Below, piece after piece: positions 23,456-32,206 of a DNA stretch of 64,000 nucleotides (its first letter is position 1; every line of letters starts with the position of its first letter). The stretch lies in the IMG/VR virus record IMGVR_UViG_3300044464_000108, positions 1 through 64,000 of that record; one strand, 5' to 3'. A program made the translations under genes and the position numbers. The DNA comes from a virus. The notes beneath the pieces were generated by a model. It worked only from the letters and a program-made list of their open reading frames with translations, was not told the DNA's origin and ran no database searches.

Positions 23456-24400
23456 ATGGTTCTTGATCAACAGACAGCAGCCGGAGCGCAGGGAGGCGCG
23501 ACGGCTCCAAAAACCCAATTCGTCGGATCAGCAACAGGGATGAGCTTCGCGCATGCCGCGACTGATCCGACAGCCGAGCCGGCAGAGACGGTCGTCGAGA
23601 CAGCGACCGAACCCACAACCCTCGCGACCCCACCCAAGAGCGTTCTTACGGCGGACCTTCCCCCGGAAGCGCTCAAGGCTCGTCTCGAGCAGACCCGCAA
23701 GACGGCATCCGCGGAAGCGCGAGCGGCAGTCCTTCGCGAGCTCGGGATCGAAGATCCAGCAGCCTTTAAGAAGGCGCAGATCGACAAGGAAGCGGAGCTC
23801 AGGAAGTACAAGGAAGCCGAAGAGAAGCGACGTCGCAACGCGATGACGGAAGCCGATCGGCTCAAAGTCGATCTCGAGAACGAACGAAAGAAGAAGCTCG
23901 AGCTCGAGTCGAAGCTTGAAGCGCTCGAAGCGCAGCAAGTCAGTCACGAGCAAGAGATCGTTGTTCGCGAAGCGGCCGTCGAATACGTCGATCCGGAGAT
24001 GTACGACTTCGCAAAGTCGAAGTTCTCGTCTCACGTCAAAGCGTTGATGCAGGAAGAAGGGGGTGCCGAGAAGGTTGCGGCGTACTCGGTTCGCGACGTG
24101 AGCCGGTTCTTTCGTGAGCTCGTGCGGAAGTATCCCAAGCTCGCGAAGGCCGATCCCGAGGACGCGAAACCGGAAGCGAAAGTCGAAGTGAAGATGCCCG
24201 TCGTTCCTTCCCGACCGCCTATCCGTCGGCCTCTCACGAACGGGGCACCTCCCCCGCGTCTTGCTCCGAAGCCGCCGGCACCTGTTCAATCCGCCGGCAC
24301 GAACGCGAACGGCAAGACGTTCAAGCCGGGCCAAAAGAACTCGATGAGTCGGCAAGAGCTCTCCGCAGAGCTCAAAAAGCGCGGACTCAAGTCCTGGTAA
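23456..24400 (+). CDS. Capsid scaffolding-like protein
   Basis: 314 aa. Long charged helices dominate residues 70-180 (DKEAELRKYKEAEEKRRR, ENERKKKLELESKLEALE), a predicted coiled coil typical of scaffold proteins that shape the procapsid and then leave. The N-terminus is Ala/Thr-rich and disordered. The C-terminus is Pro-rich, then a short basic helix (ELSAELKKRGLKSW), the usual scaffold-to-capsid contact. It precedes the major capsid gene by one small gene. No protease domain is present here or nearby. Confidence 0.7.
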   Translation: MVLDQQTAAGAQGGATAPKTQFVGSATGMSFAHAATDPTAEPAETVVETATEPTTLATPPKSVLTADLPPEALKARLEQTRKTASAEARAAVLRELGIEDPAAFKKAQIDKEAELRKYKEAEEKRRRNAMTEADRLKVDLENERKKKLELESKLEALEAQQVSHEQEIVVREAAVEYVDPEMYDFAKSKFSSHVKALMQEEGGAEKVAAYSVRDVSRFFRELVRKYPKLAKADPEDAKPEAKVEVKMPVVPSRPPIRRPLTNGAPPPRLAPKPPAPVQSAGTNANGKTFKPGQKNSMSRQELSAELKKRGLKSW

Positions 24401-24403
24401 GCT
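24398..24403 (+). promoter_or_regulatory. Class A extended -10 (TGGTAAGCT), leaderless
   Basis: TG-G-TAAGCT overlaps the scaffold stop codon; 7 nt later is GTG 24411. Confidence 0.6.
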
Positions 24404-24410
24404 CCGACGG

Positions 24411-24662
24411 GTGGACACTTCCGCCCGGTACTACCTCGACAGAGACGGCGATGTCGTTCTCTTCCGCTACACCGAAGACCTCCGCGTAGACGATCACGTC
24501 GCAGAATCCGACGAGGGGAAAACTACGCACGTTTACCCCTTTGATTCGACCGAAGAGGGGTGCAGCTTTTGTCACGAAGGTCGATGCGTGCAGCGTGTCG
24601 AATGGCTTCCGAAGTTCGGAACAGCGACCGTTGTGCATGCCTCTCACGACGAGCTTGACTAG
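24411..24662 (+). CDS. Small Cys-containing protein between scaffold and capsid
   Basis: 83 aa, leaderless GTG. Acidic, with CSFCHEGRC in the middle (Cys-x2-Cys-x4-Cys plus His), a possible metal site. The start RYYLDRDGDVVLFRYTEDL suggests a small beta sheet. No family recognised. Its own promoter inside the capsid operon implies separate timing. Confidence 0.65.
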   Translation: MDTSARYYLDRDGDVVLFRYTEDLRVDDHVAESDEGKTTHVYPFDSTEEGCSFCHEGRCVQRVEWLPKFGTATVVHASHDELD

Positions 24663-24806
24663 ACGAATCTGAAAACTTCGTGATACGTCTTTCAGCGTCA
24701 CCGAAACGCGAGAGCTCAAGAGTCACGTGCCGCCGACGGTCAACGGGCGATTCCTCGAGATGCTCCCCGTGAAGGCTTCAGCCACACCACACGGAGGATT
24801 GATCCA

Positions 24807-26207
24807 ATGGCCGTCTCGAATCTTGTGCTCGGCGTTCCGCCGGCGATTTTGAATCTGATCCAAGAAGGTTTGCTCGAGCGCGCGTTCCACGACGGGCTTT
24901 TCCCGGCGCTGCAGTACCGAGCCGAGGCACAAGACGAAGAGTGGGGTGCAAACAGCGGCACCGAGATCTTCATGTCGCGACCGGGCTTGCTTGCTCCGGT
25001 TACGACTCCACTCCTTCCCGGCGTCGATCCGACTCCGCAAACCGTGAGCTATGAGCAGTGGGGCGCGAGGCTTCAGCGCTTCGGCGGGACGATCGATACG
25101 CACATCCCGACAAGCGTTGTCGCGAACGCCGATCTGTTCCTGAGGAACATAAATCAGCTCGGGTTGCAGGCGGGACAGTCACTCAACCGACTCCCGCGCA
25201 ACGTGCTCTTTCAGACTTACCTGCAGGGGCAGACGTGTCTGATTGCGGCGGCAGTTGCCGGCGATACCTCGATTCGCGTGGCGTCTTGCAACGGCTTCTC
25301 GACCGTCGTGACGAAGGGCGTGAACGTCCGGCCGGCGAACGTTTCGGCTGCAGCTCCGCTTTCGATCACGATCGCGGGTGTCACGGGTACCCGCAACGTG
25401 GTCGGTGCAGTGCCCGACAACCCGGACGACGGCAACGGCCCGGGAACCCTCTTGCTCGATGCTGCCGTTGGCGGTGCCGGTGCAGCGAACCGCGCGTCGG
25501 TTCTCTCGGTTGCAGCACCTCGGATCATCCGCTCCGGCGGTGGAACGAGCGTCGATGCCATCACGGCCGGCGACACGTTCACCCTGCAGGACATCATCAA
25601 CGCGGTGAACCGTCTGCGGAAGAACAACGTCCAGCCGCACGAGGATGGGCTCTTTCACGCGCACATCTCGACCGACGGCAACAACCAAGTGTTCGCCGAC
25701 CCCGCATTCCAGCGGCTCAACACGGCGCTTCCCGACGGCATCTACTACCGCGAAGCGTTCATTGGAACGATCGCCGGGTGCGCGTTCTTCTTGAACAATG
25801 AGAACCCCGAGCCGGGCAACGCCGGCACGCGTGTCGCGACCGGCACGAGCGCCTTCTACTCGACGGACATTGGCGCCGAGACCACGAACAACAGCGGCGT
25901 GAACATCGCTCGCATCCTCGTGACGGGGCGCGGTGCGCTGTATGAAAAGTGGCTCGACGAGAAGAAGTACGTCACCGAAGCCGGCATCACCGGCAAGGTT
26001 GGCGAATTCCAGATCGTCAATGCAGGGATCGAAGTTCAGACGGAGCGAATCCGTCTCATCCTCCGCGCGCCGCTCAACCGCTTGCAGGATGTCATCGCGG
26101 CGACGTGGAGCATCACCACGTCCTTCCCCGTGCCGAGCGACGTATCGGCCGGCGGGCCCGAGCTCTTCAAGCGCGCGATCTGCATCGAGCATGCTGCCGA
26201 TAGCTGA
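24807..26207 (+). CDS. Major capsid protein (HK97-fold likely)
   Basis: 466 aa. Follows the scaffold gene and has a strong GGAGGATTGATCCA ribosome site. The sequence has a helical N-arm (LNLIQEGLLERAFHDGLFPAL), RFGGTIDTHIPTSVV, a beta insertion (residues about 150-250) and a long C-terminal domain ending FKRAICIEHAADS. Residues 55-105 (GTEIFMSRPG, EQWGARLQRFGGTID) fit the E-loop/P-domain pattern of capsid proteins in related myoviruses. A strong terminator follows immediately, as usual for the most abundant virion protein. No specific family match can be confirmed here. Confidence 0.8.
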   Translation: MAVSNLVLGVPPAILNLIQEGLLERAFHDGLFPALQYRAEAQDEEWGANSGTEIFMSRPGLLAPVTTPLLPGVDPTPQTVSYEQWGARLQRFGGTIDTHIPTSVVANADLFLRNINQLGLQAGQSLNRLPRNVLFQTYLQGQTCLIAAAVAGDTSIRVASCNGFSTVVTKGVNVRPANVSAAAPLSITIAGVTGTRNVVGAVPDNPDDGNGPGTLLLDAAVGGAGAANRASVLSVAAPRIIRSGGGTSVDAITAGDTFTLQDIINAVNRLRKNNVQPHEDGLFHAHISTDGNNQVFADPAFQRLNTALPDGIYYREAFIGTIAGCAFFLNNENPEPGNAGTRVATGTSAFYSTDIGAETTNNSGVNIARILVTGRGALYEKWLDEKKYVTEAGITGKVGEFQIVNAGIEVQTERIRLILRAPLNRLQDVIAATWSITTSFPVPSDVSAGGPELFKRAICIEHAADS

Positions 26208-26242
26208 TTACTAAAAGTCTGCGGGTGATTCCTAGCCCCGTG

Positions 26243-26287
26243 GCCCTCGGCTCTTGATCCCCCCATCAAGAGCCGAGGGCTTTCGTT
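26243..26287 (+). terminator. Strong intrinsic terminator after the capsid gene
   Basis: A perfect 16-bp stem (26243-26258 with 26265-26280), loop of six C, then TTTCGTTT. Clearly distinct in sequence from the repeated palindrome family. Confidence 0.92.
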
Positions 26288-26330
26288 TGTCTGTTGATCG
26301 GTGCAAGACTGCAGCGGGAGGTTTCAAACC

Positions 26331-26690
26331 ATGGCACGTGCAGCGATCAAAAAAGATGAAGAGCGGGTAACGATCTTGAATGCGACGGCTCCGGCCGAAT
26401 TGCCTGAGATCGATGCGTCGGAATTGGTGTCGACGAACGAGGTTGTCGGCGATGCGACGAAGCGGAACAAGCCGGTCCCGAAGTCGGAAGAAGTGGTTGT
26501 GAAGCGATATCGCGTGACGCGCGTACCGGCGAGCGGGATGGTTCTGTCGAACAACAACCGATGCCGCATGCCGATCGGCAAGATCCTCGATGGTCGGAGC
26601 TACAATCTTCGAGAGCTCCACAATCAAGGCGTCGGGCTCGAAGAGGTGCGCGAAGAGCCGCAAGAGACCTCAAGTCTCAACCTCGACTGA
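26331..26690 (+). CDS. Hypothetical protein, 119 aa
   Basis: ATG after CGGGAGGTTTCAAACC. Basic/acidic mixed N-terminus and a C-terminal beta segment (KRYRVTRVPASGMVLSNNNRCRMPIGKILDGRSYNLRELHNQG) of a type found in small proteins located just after capsid genes in several phages. First gene after the capsid terminator; its promoter is not obvious. Confidence 0.7.
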   Translation: MARAAIKKDEERVTILNATAPAELPEIDASELVSTNEVVGDATKRNKPVPKSEEVVVKRYRVTRVPASGMVLSNNNRCRMPIGKILDGRSYNLRELHNQGVGLEEVREEPQETSSLNLD

Positions 26691-26713
26691 GCTCACGCGG
26701 AGGAAGTTGAATC

Positions 26714-27109
26714 ATGCCCCTTACCGAACAAGAGAAGGTCCGGACCCGCGATCACATGGGTTACTTGAACGTCGTCGATGTGCAGACCTTCGTTCTCGGA
26801 ACACCGGCAGCCGTGGAAACGCAGTTCCTGATCGAAGGGGCGATGAACAAGGTTCTCGAGCACGCTCTGCCGTTGTTCCGGCAGATCTTGGCTAAGTGCG
26901 ACCTGATTCTCGAGCAGAAAGTCGACGACTTGGAGAACCTTGCGGTGGATGAGCTTGGGGACATCAAGCTTCGAAAAGATGAGCAGGCGCGGCTCGATGA
27001 TCAATACGACTATTGGGTCGCGAAGCTCGAGAACATGCTTGGAGTGCCTCGGAACCCGTTCGATAAAACGAGGATGGGTCGGGGGATCAACGTGGCGGTT
27101 ATGGGTTGA
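26714..27109 (+). CDS. Conserved phage neck-region protein, 131 aa
   Basis: Almost all helical. The pattern (EQEKVRTRDHMGYLNV, FVLGTPAAVETQFLIEGAMN, DEQARLDDQYDYW, GVPRNPFD) resembles a small conserved phage protein encoded between major capsid and head-tail connector genes. The exact role is not known to me; connector or head completion by position. Ribosome site GGAGGAAG. Confidence 0.75.
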   Translation: MPLTEQEKVRTRDHMGYLNVVDVQTFVLGTPAAVETQFLIEGAMNKVLEHALPLFRQILAKCDLILEQKVDDLENLAVDELGDIKLRKDEQARLDDQYDYWVAKLENMLGVPRNPFDKTRMGRGINVAVMG

Positions 27110-27114
27110 GTCCT

Positions 27115-27134
27115 TCGGAAGATCGATCTTCCGA
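27115..27134 (+). repeat. Palindrome family, copy 7
   Basis: Exact core, asymmetric flanks, 5 nt after a stop codon. It is followed directly by the ribosome site of the next gene (GGGAGG), so any hairpin would lie in that gene's leader. Confidence 0.95.
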
Positions 27135-27150
27135 GGCGGGAGGAATGATG

Positions 27151-27465
27151 ATGCGAATTCAATACTTGCGAGCGGGCTTTTCCGTTGCAGCGGTGGTCTT
27201 CGCGACCATGGCGATCGGTGCAACCTATCAAGGCATGCTGGGATGCACGCCACACGAGGTCAATCAGGTCGCAAAGACCGTGACGGATGCAGCATGCACG
27301 GAGCTCGAGATCATTCGGCCAAACAACACCGTGAAAATGGTGTGTGTGGTCGCGACCGAGCTCGAGCACTTGGTCGATATCCTTGGAGTCGAAAAGGTCC
27401 AAGCGATGGCAAAGACTCCCGAGGGCAAGGCGCTGATTGTGGCGCTCGCTCGAAAGGGGATCTGA
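27151..27465 (+). CDS. Membrane-anchored or lipoprotein-like protein, 104 aa
   Basis: Three consecutive ATG codons occur; 27151 has the best spacing from GGGAGG. Residues 8-30 form one hydrophobic segment ending MLGC, a plausible but long lipoprotein signal; otherwise it is a signal anchor. The rest is helical with three more Cys. A membrane protein inside the neck gene cluster is unexpected; it may be an accessory gene. Confidence 0.65.
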   Translation: MRIQYLRAGFSVAAVVFATMAIGATYQGMLGCTPHEVNQVAKTVTDAACTELEIIRPNNTVKMVCVVATELEHLVDILGVEKVQAMAKTPEGKALIVALARKGI

Positions 27466-27466
27466 C

Positions 27467-28054
27467 GTGCCGCGACCCCGACCTCTTACGCCTTCCCAAG
27501 CGAAGAAGACCCTTGCGGCCAAGTTCGCCGGCAGGAAGGGAAAGGTCGGACTCGCCGATAGATTGCGGCAGCTCAACACGAAGTTTGGGATCAGGTCGAA
27601 GCGGGTCTTTCTTGTTTGGACCCGCTTCGACGGCGCCGAGACGGGGGAGGGACAAGAGACCCGGCTTGCGGAGGTCGAGCTTTTGCCGACCCCGAAGATC
27701 GCCGATCTCTCGAGCGTGGCGCTCAACCCGTACAGCGTCGGAACGATCCCTATCGGAAGCATCCGTGTCACCGAGGTGAGCGCGGGGCAGTACACGCTCG
27801 ACGACCTCATGGGAGAGATCATCCCGGGGCTCACGACGCGCCTAGCCGAGATGCCCGAGGTGAGCTTTTTTTACGAAATGCGCGAGGACGGGCGCGGCGA
27901 CGATCCTCCTTCGCGTGATCGGTTTCGTTTGGTGTCGCAACCGAACCGCGACGAAGGCGGGGTTCAATGGCAGTTCATTCTCGAGCGCTCGAGTCAGGAT
28001 CGATCGCGCGCGGGCTTGAGCACGTACGGGTCCGGCGGTTGGCGGCAAGTGTGA
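27467..28054 (+). CDS. Head completion / neck protein candidate
   Basis: 195 aa, GTG start 1 nt after the upstream stop. N-terminus basic (PRPRPLTPSQAKKTLAAKFAGRKGKVGLADRL), then beta-rich with a C-terminal strand (GVQWQFILERSSQ). Location between capsid and tail-sheath genes suggests a head-tail joining role. No domain signature seen. Confidence 0.6.
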   Translation: MPRPRPLTPSQAKKTLAAKFAGRKGKVGLADRLRQLNTKFGIRSKRVFLVWTRFDGAETGEGQETRLAEVELLPTPKIADLSSVALNPYSVGTIPIGSIRVTEVSAGQYTLDDLMGEIIPGLTTRLAEMPEVSFFYEMREDGRGDDPPSRDRFRLVSQPNRDEGGVQWQFILERSSQDRSRAGLSTYGSGGWRQV

Positions 28055-28251
28055 GTCGCAAGCTTTTGAGCTACACGGCGAACCTCGAACCCGAACAAGT
28101 CGAACGGTTGCAGGTGATTCGAACGCAGTCCCAAGAGTCGGTCGCGCGTCTCGTTCGCGAGGGCATCGATCTTGTGCTCGCGAAGTACGAAGGGGATGCT
28201 GTGAAGCATGCCGGCGATTCAACTCAAGGGTGCGGCGAGCTGGGTCGATAA
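28051..28251 (+). CDS. Ribbon-helix-helix (CopG/Arc-like) DNA-binding protein
   Basis: 66 aa, GTG start in a GTGA overlap. SRKLLSYTANLEPEQVERLQ is a beta strand leading to helix 1, then QSQESVARLVREGIDLVLAKY is the second helix, the standard RHH pattern with its conserved Ser/Val-Ala turn. RHH proteins bind palindromic operators as dimers of dimers. Its gene lies within the neck cluster and overlaps the next gene by 44 nt, an odd place for a regulator, making it a candidate binder of the repeated palindrome. Confidence 0.75.
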   Translation: MSRKLLSYTANLEPEQVERLQVIRTQSQESVARLVREGIDLVLAKYEGDAVKHAGDSTQGCGELGR

Positions 28252-28708
28252 GCTCGGGAAGGACATGCATGCTGCCGCGTTGCGCGGACTGCTGAGCGCC
28301 GCGAATCGGGGGGTTGGGACCATCGTCTCGGTCATCATCCCGTCGCGAAGTCCGCAACCGGTCGATCGCGGACTCTACAAGGCGGGGTGGCGAGCTCATC
28401 GCGATCCGAACGGGGCGAGCATCGAGAACAATGAGCCGCACGCGCCATTCGTCGAATACGGCGTTCGGGGTGCCAACGTGGCGATCGGTCGAGCCATGAT
28501 CACGGCGCTCGCCGGATGGGTGGCTCGGAAGCGTCTTGCTCGTTCGGGTCCGGAAGCCATCTCAGCCGCGTGGGCGATTGCGAAGTCGATGAAGGCGCGA
28601 GGGATCTTCCGCGGGGGGCGGGGCATGAGGATCCTCGACGAACTGCGCGCGCGCTACCTCGCGACGTTCATCCGCGAAGAGGTCGCTCGAGAGATCAAGC
28701 GTCTATAG
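28208..28708 (+). CDS. Neck / head-tail connector protein (HK97 gp10-type)
   Basis: 166 aa. The pattern (AIQLKGAASWVDKLGK, VDRGLYKAGWRA, NNEPHAPFVEYGVRGANV) matches the small connector/minor tail proteins of the HK97-gp10 group, in which 'G.y...W........i.N..pYa...E.G' is characteristic. The C-terminal half is helical and basic. Start overlaps the RHH gene. Confidence 0.75.
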   Translation: MPAIQLKGAASWVDKLGKDMHAAALRGLLSAANRGVGTIVSVIIPSRSPQPVDRGLYKAGWRAHRDPNGASIENNEPHAPFVEYGVRGANVAIGRAMITALAGWVARKRLARSGPEAISAAWAIAKSMKARGIFRGGRGMRILDELRARYLATFIREEVAREIKRL

Positions 28709-28711
28709 ACT
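28706..28711 (+). promoter_or_regulatory. Class A -10 (TAGACT), leaderless
   Basis: TAGACT overlaps the upstream stop; 7 nt, then the ATG at 28719. Confidence 0.55.
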
Positions 28712-28718
28712 CGCGCGG

Positions 28719-29399
28719 ATGGGTATCTCGGCAGCAGCGGCGCAGCTTCTCGCGGGCACGACGATCGGCAACGTCTATCCGGCGGCGACCCCGGTACCGC
28801 TCGAAGACATCGACGCGCGAACGGCTTCCGTGCGCCGGCTCCGACAGTTCTTCGCGGCGCTCGACTTCTCGCGCATCGGAGCGAAAGGGGCAGCACCGAT
28901 CGGATTCCGGATCCCCGAGTCGGCGATCTTCGAAGAGCAGCCGGACGACGAAGCGAAGATCGTCTTCCCTTCGCTCGGGATGCTTCCTTCCCCGGGCGTT
29001 CACGACGCACCGTTTCTCGGTCCGGCTCAACCGGACGAATCGACGATCGATGTCTTCGCGCCTCGCACGGTTCTTTACTGGCTTGGCGAGTACACCGAAA
29101 CGATCACGATCGAAGTGTGGGGGTCGCATAAGGGGGATCGTCGAGCTCTCATGGCAGGGCTCAAGCAAGCGCTTCGGTCGCAAGAGGACACGATCGGCCT
29201 TCGGCTTACGCTTCCCGAGTATTACGACCGGATCTGTCAATTCAACTTGCCGGCGTCGCAATACATCGATGATCCGGATGTGGTTCGCGGACGACGGCGC
29301 GGACAACTCTCGCTCGAGCTCCGGTGTCCTGAAGTCGTGCTCGTCGATTACGTGACCATGCGCCTCTACGTGACGTCCGAGATCGTGAACGACCTGTAA
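28719..29399 (+). CDS. Tail completion / terminator-like protein
   Basis: 226 aa, leaderless. Mixed alpha/beta, ending LRLYVTSEIVNDL; a segment PRTVLYWLGEYTETITIEVWGSHKGD then helix ALMAGLKQAL recalls proteins that cap the tail tube or sheath before head joining. It directly precedes the sheath gene, where tail terminators are usual. Tentative. Confidence 0.6.
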   Translation: MGISAAAAQLLAGTTIGNVYPAATPVPLEDIDARTASVRRLRQFFAALDFSRIGAKGAAPIGFRIPESAIFEEQPDDEAKIVFPSLGMLPSPGVHDAPFLGPAQPDESTIDVFAPRTVLYWLGEYTETITIEVWGSHKGDRRALMAGLKQALRSQEDTIGLRLTLPEYYDRICQFNLPASQYIDDPDVVRGRRRGQLSLELRCPEVVLVDYVTMRLYVTSEIVNDL

Positions 29400-29439
29400 G
29401 CCGCAACCGCTTCACTTGCGACGAGGTGTCACGGGCGGT

Positions 29440-29445
29440 TAGGCT
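29440..29445 (+). promoter_or_regulatory. Class A -10 (TAGGCT) for tail sheath operon
   Basis: TAGGCT would start transcription near 29452, giving a 38-nt leader with a 5' hairpin and AAGAGGGA before the ATG at 29490. Confidence 0.5.
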
Positions 29446-29456
29446 CCCTCGACATA

Positions 29457-29472
29457 GGCGCCTTGGAGCGCC
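29457..29472 (+). promoter_or_regulatory. 5' leader hairpin of the tail sheath mRNA
   Basis: GGCGC (29457-29461) pairs with GCGCC (29468-29472) within about 5 nt of the predicted transcript start. The ribosome site lies just downstream and stays free. Such 5' stem-loops can stabilise abundant mRNAs. Confidence 0.4.
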
Positions 29473-29489
29473 CAAGAGGGAACACAACC

Positions 29490-31712
29490 ATGGGCGTAGG
29501 GTTTATTAGGCGATTCGATCAGGACCCGGGACTCGCGGTTCTGACTGCAATCGAAGGCGTCGTCATCATCGATCGGGATCCGCCGGCATCGATCACGGGT
29601 GTCGGATCCGGGACCGTGTGCTGTGTTGGCGAGTTCGAAGACGGCGCGTTCAATACGCCGCTCGAGCTTGCGGGTGGGGGTGACTTCCTCGCGACGTTTG
29701 GCGGCTTCGGTTTCAATTATGCCGGAGCTCCGAGTCAGAACCCATGCGCCCGATCGCGCAAAGCGGATGCCGCAATCAACCCCGAATTCTGGAACGGGAA
29801 CGGCTTCATCGCGCTCGTGAACAAGCGTTTCTCGCGCCTCATCTGTGTGCGCGTCGACACGAGCGTTGGATCGGTGCAGTTCACGCGCCTTGCAGCGATC
29901 TCGGGCAAGAGTGACTTCAGCTTCGCGCTGACGACCGGTCAAACCCTGCTCATCGACATCGGAGCCGGTAACCAAACGGCAACGTTTACCGGGGTTGCAG
30001 CCGGGAAGCTGAGCGCCGCGGGGGTCTATCCGAGCGGGTTCACCGGCGGTGAGAAGACCACGATCATCATCGACAGCGTGTCGTTCAATATCGTGTTCCA
30101 AGCGGCCGATTCGACCCAAGCTCAGGTCATGGCCCGAATGAATTCCTTCTTCGGGTACACGGCAGCGACCGACGGCGGCGGCGGCAAGATCCAACTCACG
30201 GGGCGCATCCCGGGGACCGCCGGCAACATTCAGATCGTGTCGATCGATGCGGCCGTCGCAACCGCGACGGGGTTTGCTGCAGGTGCTTCGACGCCAGGTA
30301 CGGGCAACGTCCCGAACTTGAACGCGGTCGTCGATGCAGACCTTCAAGCCGTCATCACGGCGATCGGCGGACTCGCGGGGGTTATCACTGATCGCGACGC
30401 AACCGGAGCGCTTCGGCTCACGGCAACCGCCTTGGGTGGCACGGGCACGATCAAGGTTACGAGCGCAAGCACAGCGCTCGCGTTTGGCTTTGCTCCACTC
30501 GACACGGTGATCAGCGCTGCATCGGGTACGGCGGGGTTCATTCCTGCCGGCACGAGGGTGCGTACGGCCGGCGGTGCTGAATGGGTGACCATGCAGACCA
30601 TCGCGATCACGGCGGCGAGCGCGGGCCCTTACAGCGTCAAGGTTCGTCCTGCGACGGACGACGGCACATCGCTGACTTCGGGCGTCGGAACCATTGTGAA
30701 GGTGCCGTTTGCGATCGGCCTTGGAGCCTTCGCGGTGACGAATGGGATCGCGGTGACGGCAGCGCTTACCGAAGCGCAGATCGACGCTCAGTACGTCACG
30801 GCGATGGCGACCACGGTGAACCTCGCGAACGTTGTGAAAGAGACGAACACGATCATCTCGGCTCGGCAGTCGAACGTCATGCGTTCGCAGCTCCGACAGA
30901 ACGTCTTCGACGCGTCGAGCAACGGCTGCTTTGGCCGCATGACGGTGATCCGTCCCCCGCTCGGAACGACCCGCGTAGCAGCGAAGAGCACGGCAGCACA
31001 GCCGGGCGTTGGGACCTATCGGAACAAGCGGGTCGCGTACGCGTACCCCGGCGGCAACACGTTCGTCCCGCAGATCGCAGCGCTCGGAACGGCCGGCGGG
31101 GCAGGCTTCACGGCCGACGGGAACATCGACGTGGGCATGGACGGTTTTGTCGCTTGCCTCATGTCAAACCTCGCGCCCGAGGAGAACATCGGACAGCAAA
31201 CGAACTTCATCTCGCTCGTGAATTCGATCGAGGTGAACAACGCCGACGTGCAGAACCTCACGATCGCCGACTACATCGCGTTCAAGGCGTCGGGCATCGT
31301 CGCGCTTCGAATCGACAACGGTGACGTGTTCGTCGAGTCGAGCATCACGAGCGTGGATCCACTCACGTTCTCGAACCTTGTCCCGCTTGAGCGACAGCGC
31401 TTCGCGGACTTCTTGACCGACACGCTGTCGCTTCGCTTGATGGCGATCTCAAAGAAGCTGCAGACGCGCGACCGTCGAGCGCAAGCCGTCTCGGAGATCG
31501 ACACGTTCCTCTCCGGGCTGCAGTCGAAAGAGTTCCCGATCAATCAGAGGATCGACAGCTATCTACTTGATCCGAAGAGCGGCAACACCGCGGCGAGTAC
31601 GGCGGCCGGCGTGTTCCGCATCATCATGAAGGTAAAGACCCTCGCGGCATTCCTCGACATCGTGCTTGATGCGACGGTCGGGCCGAGCGTGGTCACGGTG
31701 CAGGCGGCCTAA
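29490..31712 (+). CDS. Contractile tail sheath protein
   Basis: 740 aa. Characteristic features: an N-terminal strand region (ITGVGSGTVCCVGEFEDGAFNTP) used for sheath inter-subunit contacts; a large beta-rich insertion (residues about 130-430, variable in sheath proteins); and the conserved C-terminal domain (NNADVQNLTIADYIAF, RFADFLTDTLSLRLMAISKK, FPINQRIDSYLLD). The start at 29490 is chosen for AAGAGGGA. Sheath followed by tube is the fixed myovirus order and defines this phage as contractile-tailed. Confidence 0.9.
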   Translation: MGVGFIRRFDQDPGLAVLTAIEGVVIIDRDPPASITGVGSGTVCCVGEFEDGAFNTPLELAGGGDFLATFGGFGFNYAGAPSQNPCARSRKADAAINPEFWNGNGFIALVNKRFSRLICVRVDTSVGSVQFTRLAAISGKSDFSFALTTGQTLLIDIGAGNQTATFTGVAAGKLSAAGVYPSGFTGGEKTTIIIDSVSFNIVFQAADSTQAQVMARMNSFFGYTAATDGGGGKIQLTGRIPGTAGNIQIVSIDAAVATATGFAAGASTPGTGNVPNLNAVVDADLQAVITAIGGLAGVITDRDATGALRLTATALGGTGTIKVTSASTALAFGFAPLDTVISAASGTAGFIPAGTRVRTAGGAEWVTMQTIAITAASAGPYSVKVRPATDDGTSLTSGVGTIVKVPFAIGLGAFAVTNGIAVTAALTEAQIDAQYVTAMATTVNLANVVKETNTIISARQSNVMRSQLRQNVFDASSNGCFGRMTVIRPPLGTTRVAAKSTAAQPGVGTYRNKRVAYAYPGGNTFVPQIAALGTAGGAGFTADGNIDVGMDGFVACLMSNLAPEENIGQQTNFISLVNSIEVNNADVQNLTIADYIAFKASGIVALRIDNGDVFVESSITSVDPLTFSNLVPLERQRFADFLTDTLSLRLMAISKKLQTRDRRAQAVSEIDTFLSGLQSKEFPINQRIDSYLLDPKSGNTAASTAAGVFRIIMKVKTLAAFLDIVLDATVGPSVVTVQAA

Positions 31713-31719
31713 ACCCGCG

Positions 31720-31725
31720 TAGGCT
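31720..31725 (+). promoter_or_regulatory. Class A -10 (TAGGCT) for tail tube gene
   Basis: TAGGCT, then a leader of about 28 nt with ACGGAGGA before the ATG at 31760. Same hexamer as the sheath promoter. Confidence 0.5.
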
Positions 31726-31759
31726 AGGCAACGGAACCACGTAACGGAGGATGTAGATC

Positions 31760-32206
31760 ATGGGTGCAGACGCGAGGCTCAAGGGGCAGGAAGTTTCGAT
31801 CCGAGTGATCCAAGCGGGGACCACGGTGAAGGAGCTCGATTCAATCGCGAGCTTCAACGACAACACCGTGTTCGAGATCAAAGAGGACGGCTTCCTCGGC
31901 GAGTCGGTGAACCGATTCGATACGACGCTCTCGGGCTACGGCGGCGACTTCGAGTTCCAAACCACGGGGTCGAAGTATTGGAACTTGATCCTCGCGATTG
32001 AGAAGAAGGCGACCCGTGAAGATCCGACCTTGATCTTCAACGTCGTGCGCACCGACTTCTACGCAAACGGGCAGAGCGCGGTAATCACGTACTCGGACGT
32101 GTCATGGGGAGCCTTCCCGACGAACGTGCCGAAGCGCGACGACTTCGTGAAGATCAAAGCCGAGTTCAAAACATCGAAGCGGACGATTCAGATCGACGCG
32201 GTGTGA
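31760..32206 (+). CDS. Tail tube protein
   Basis: 148 aa. All-beta, with GFLGESVNRFDTTLSGYGGDFEFQ at residues 44-67 and KIKAEFKTSKRTIQI at the end, resembling tube proteins whose 'hyd-G-x-s-x-r-d....G....f..' strands build the central channel. Size and position directly after the sheath support this. Confidence 0.85.
   Translation: MGADARLKGQEVSIRVIQAGTTVKELDSIASFNDNTVFEIKEDGFLGESVNRFDTTLSGYGGDFEFQTTGSKYWNLILAIEKKATREDPTLIFNVVRTDFYANGQSAVITYSDVSWGAFPTNVPKRDDFVKIKAEFKTSKRTIQIDAV

Noticed and set aside
24683-24692. TGATACGTC as a class A promoter for the major capsid gene
   Set aside because: The hexamer TACGTC lacks the final T and lies 115 nt from the start; too weak to claim.
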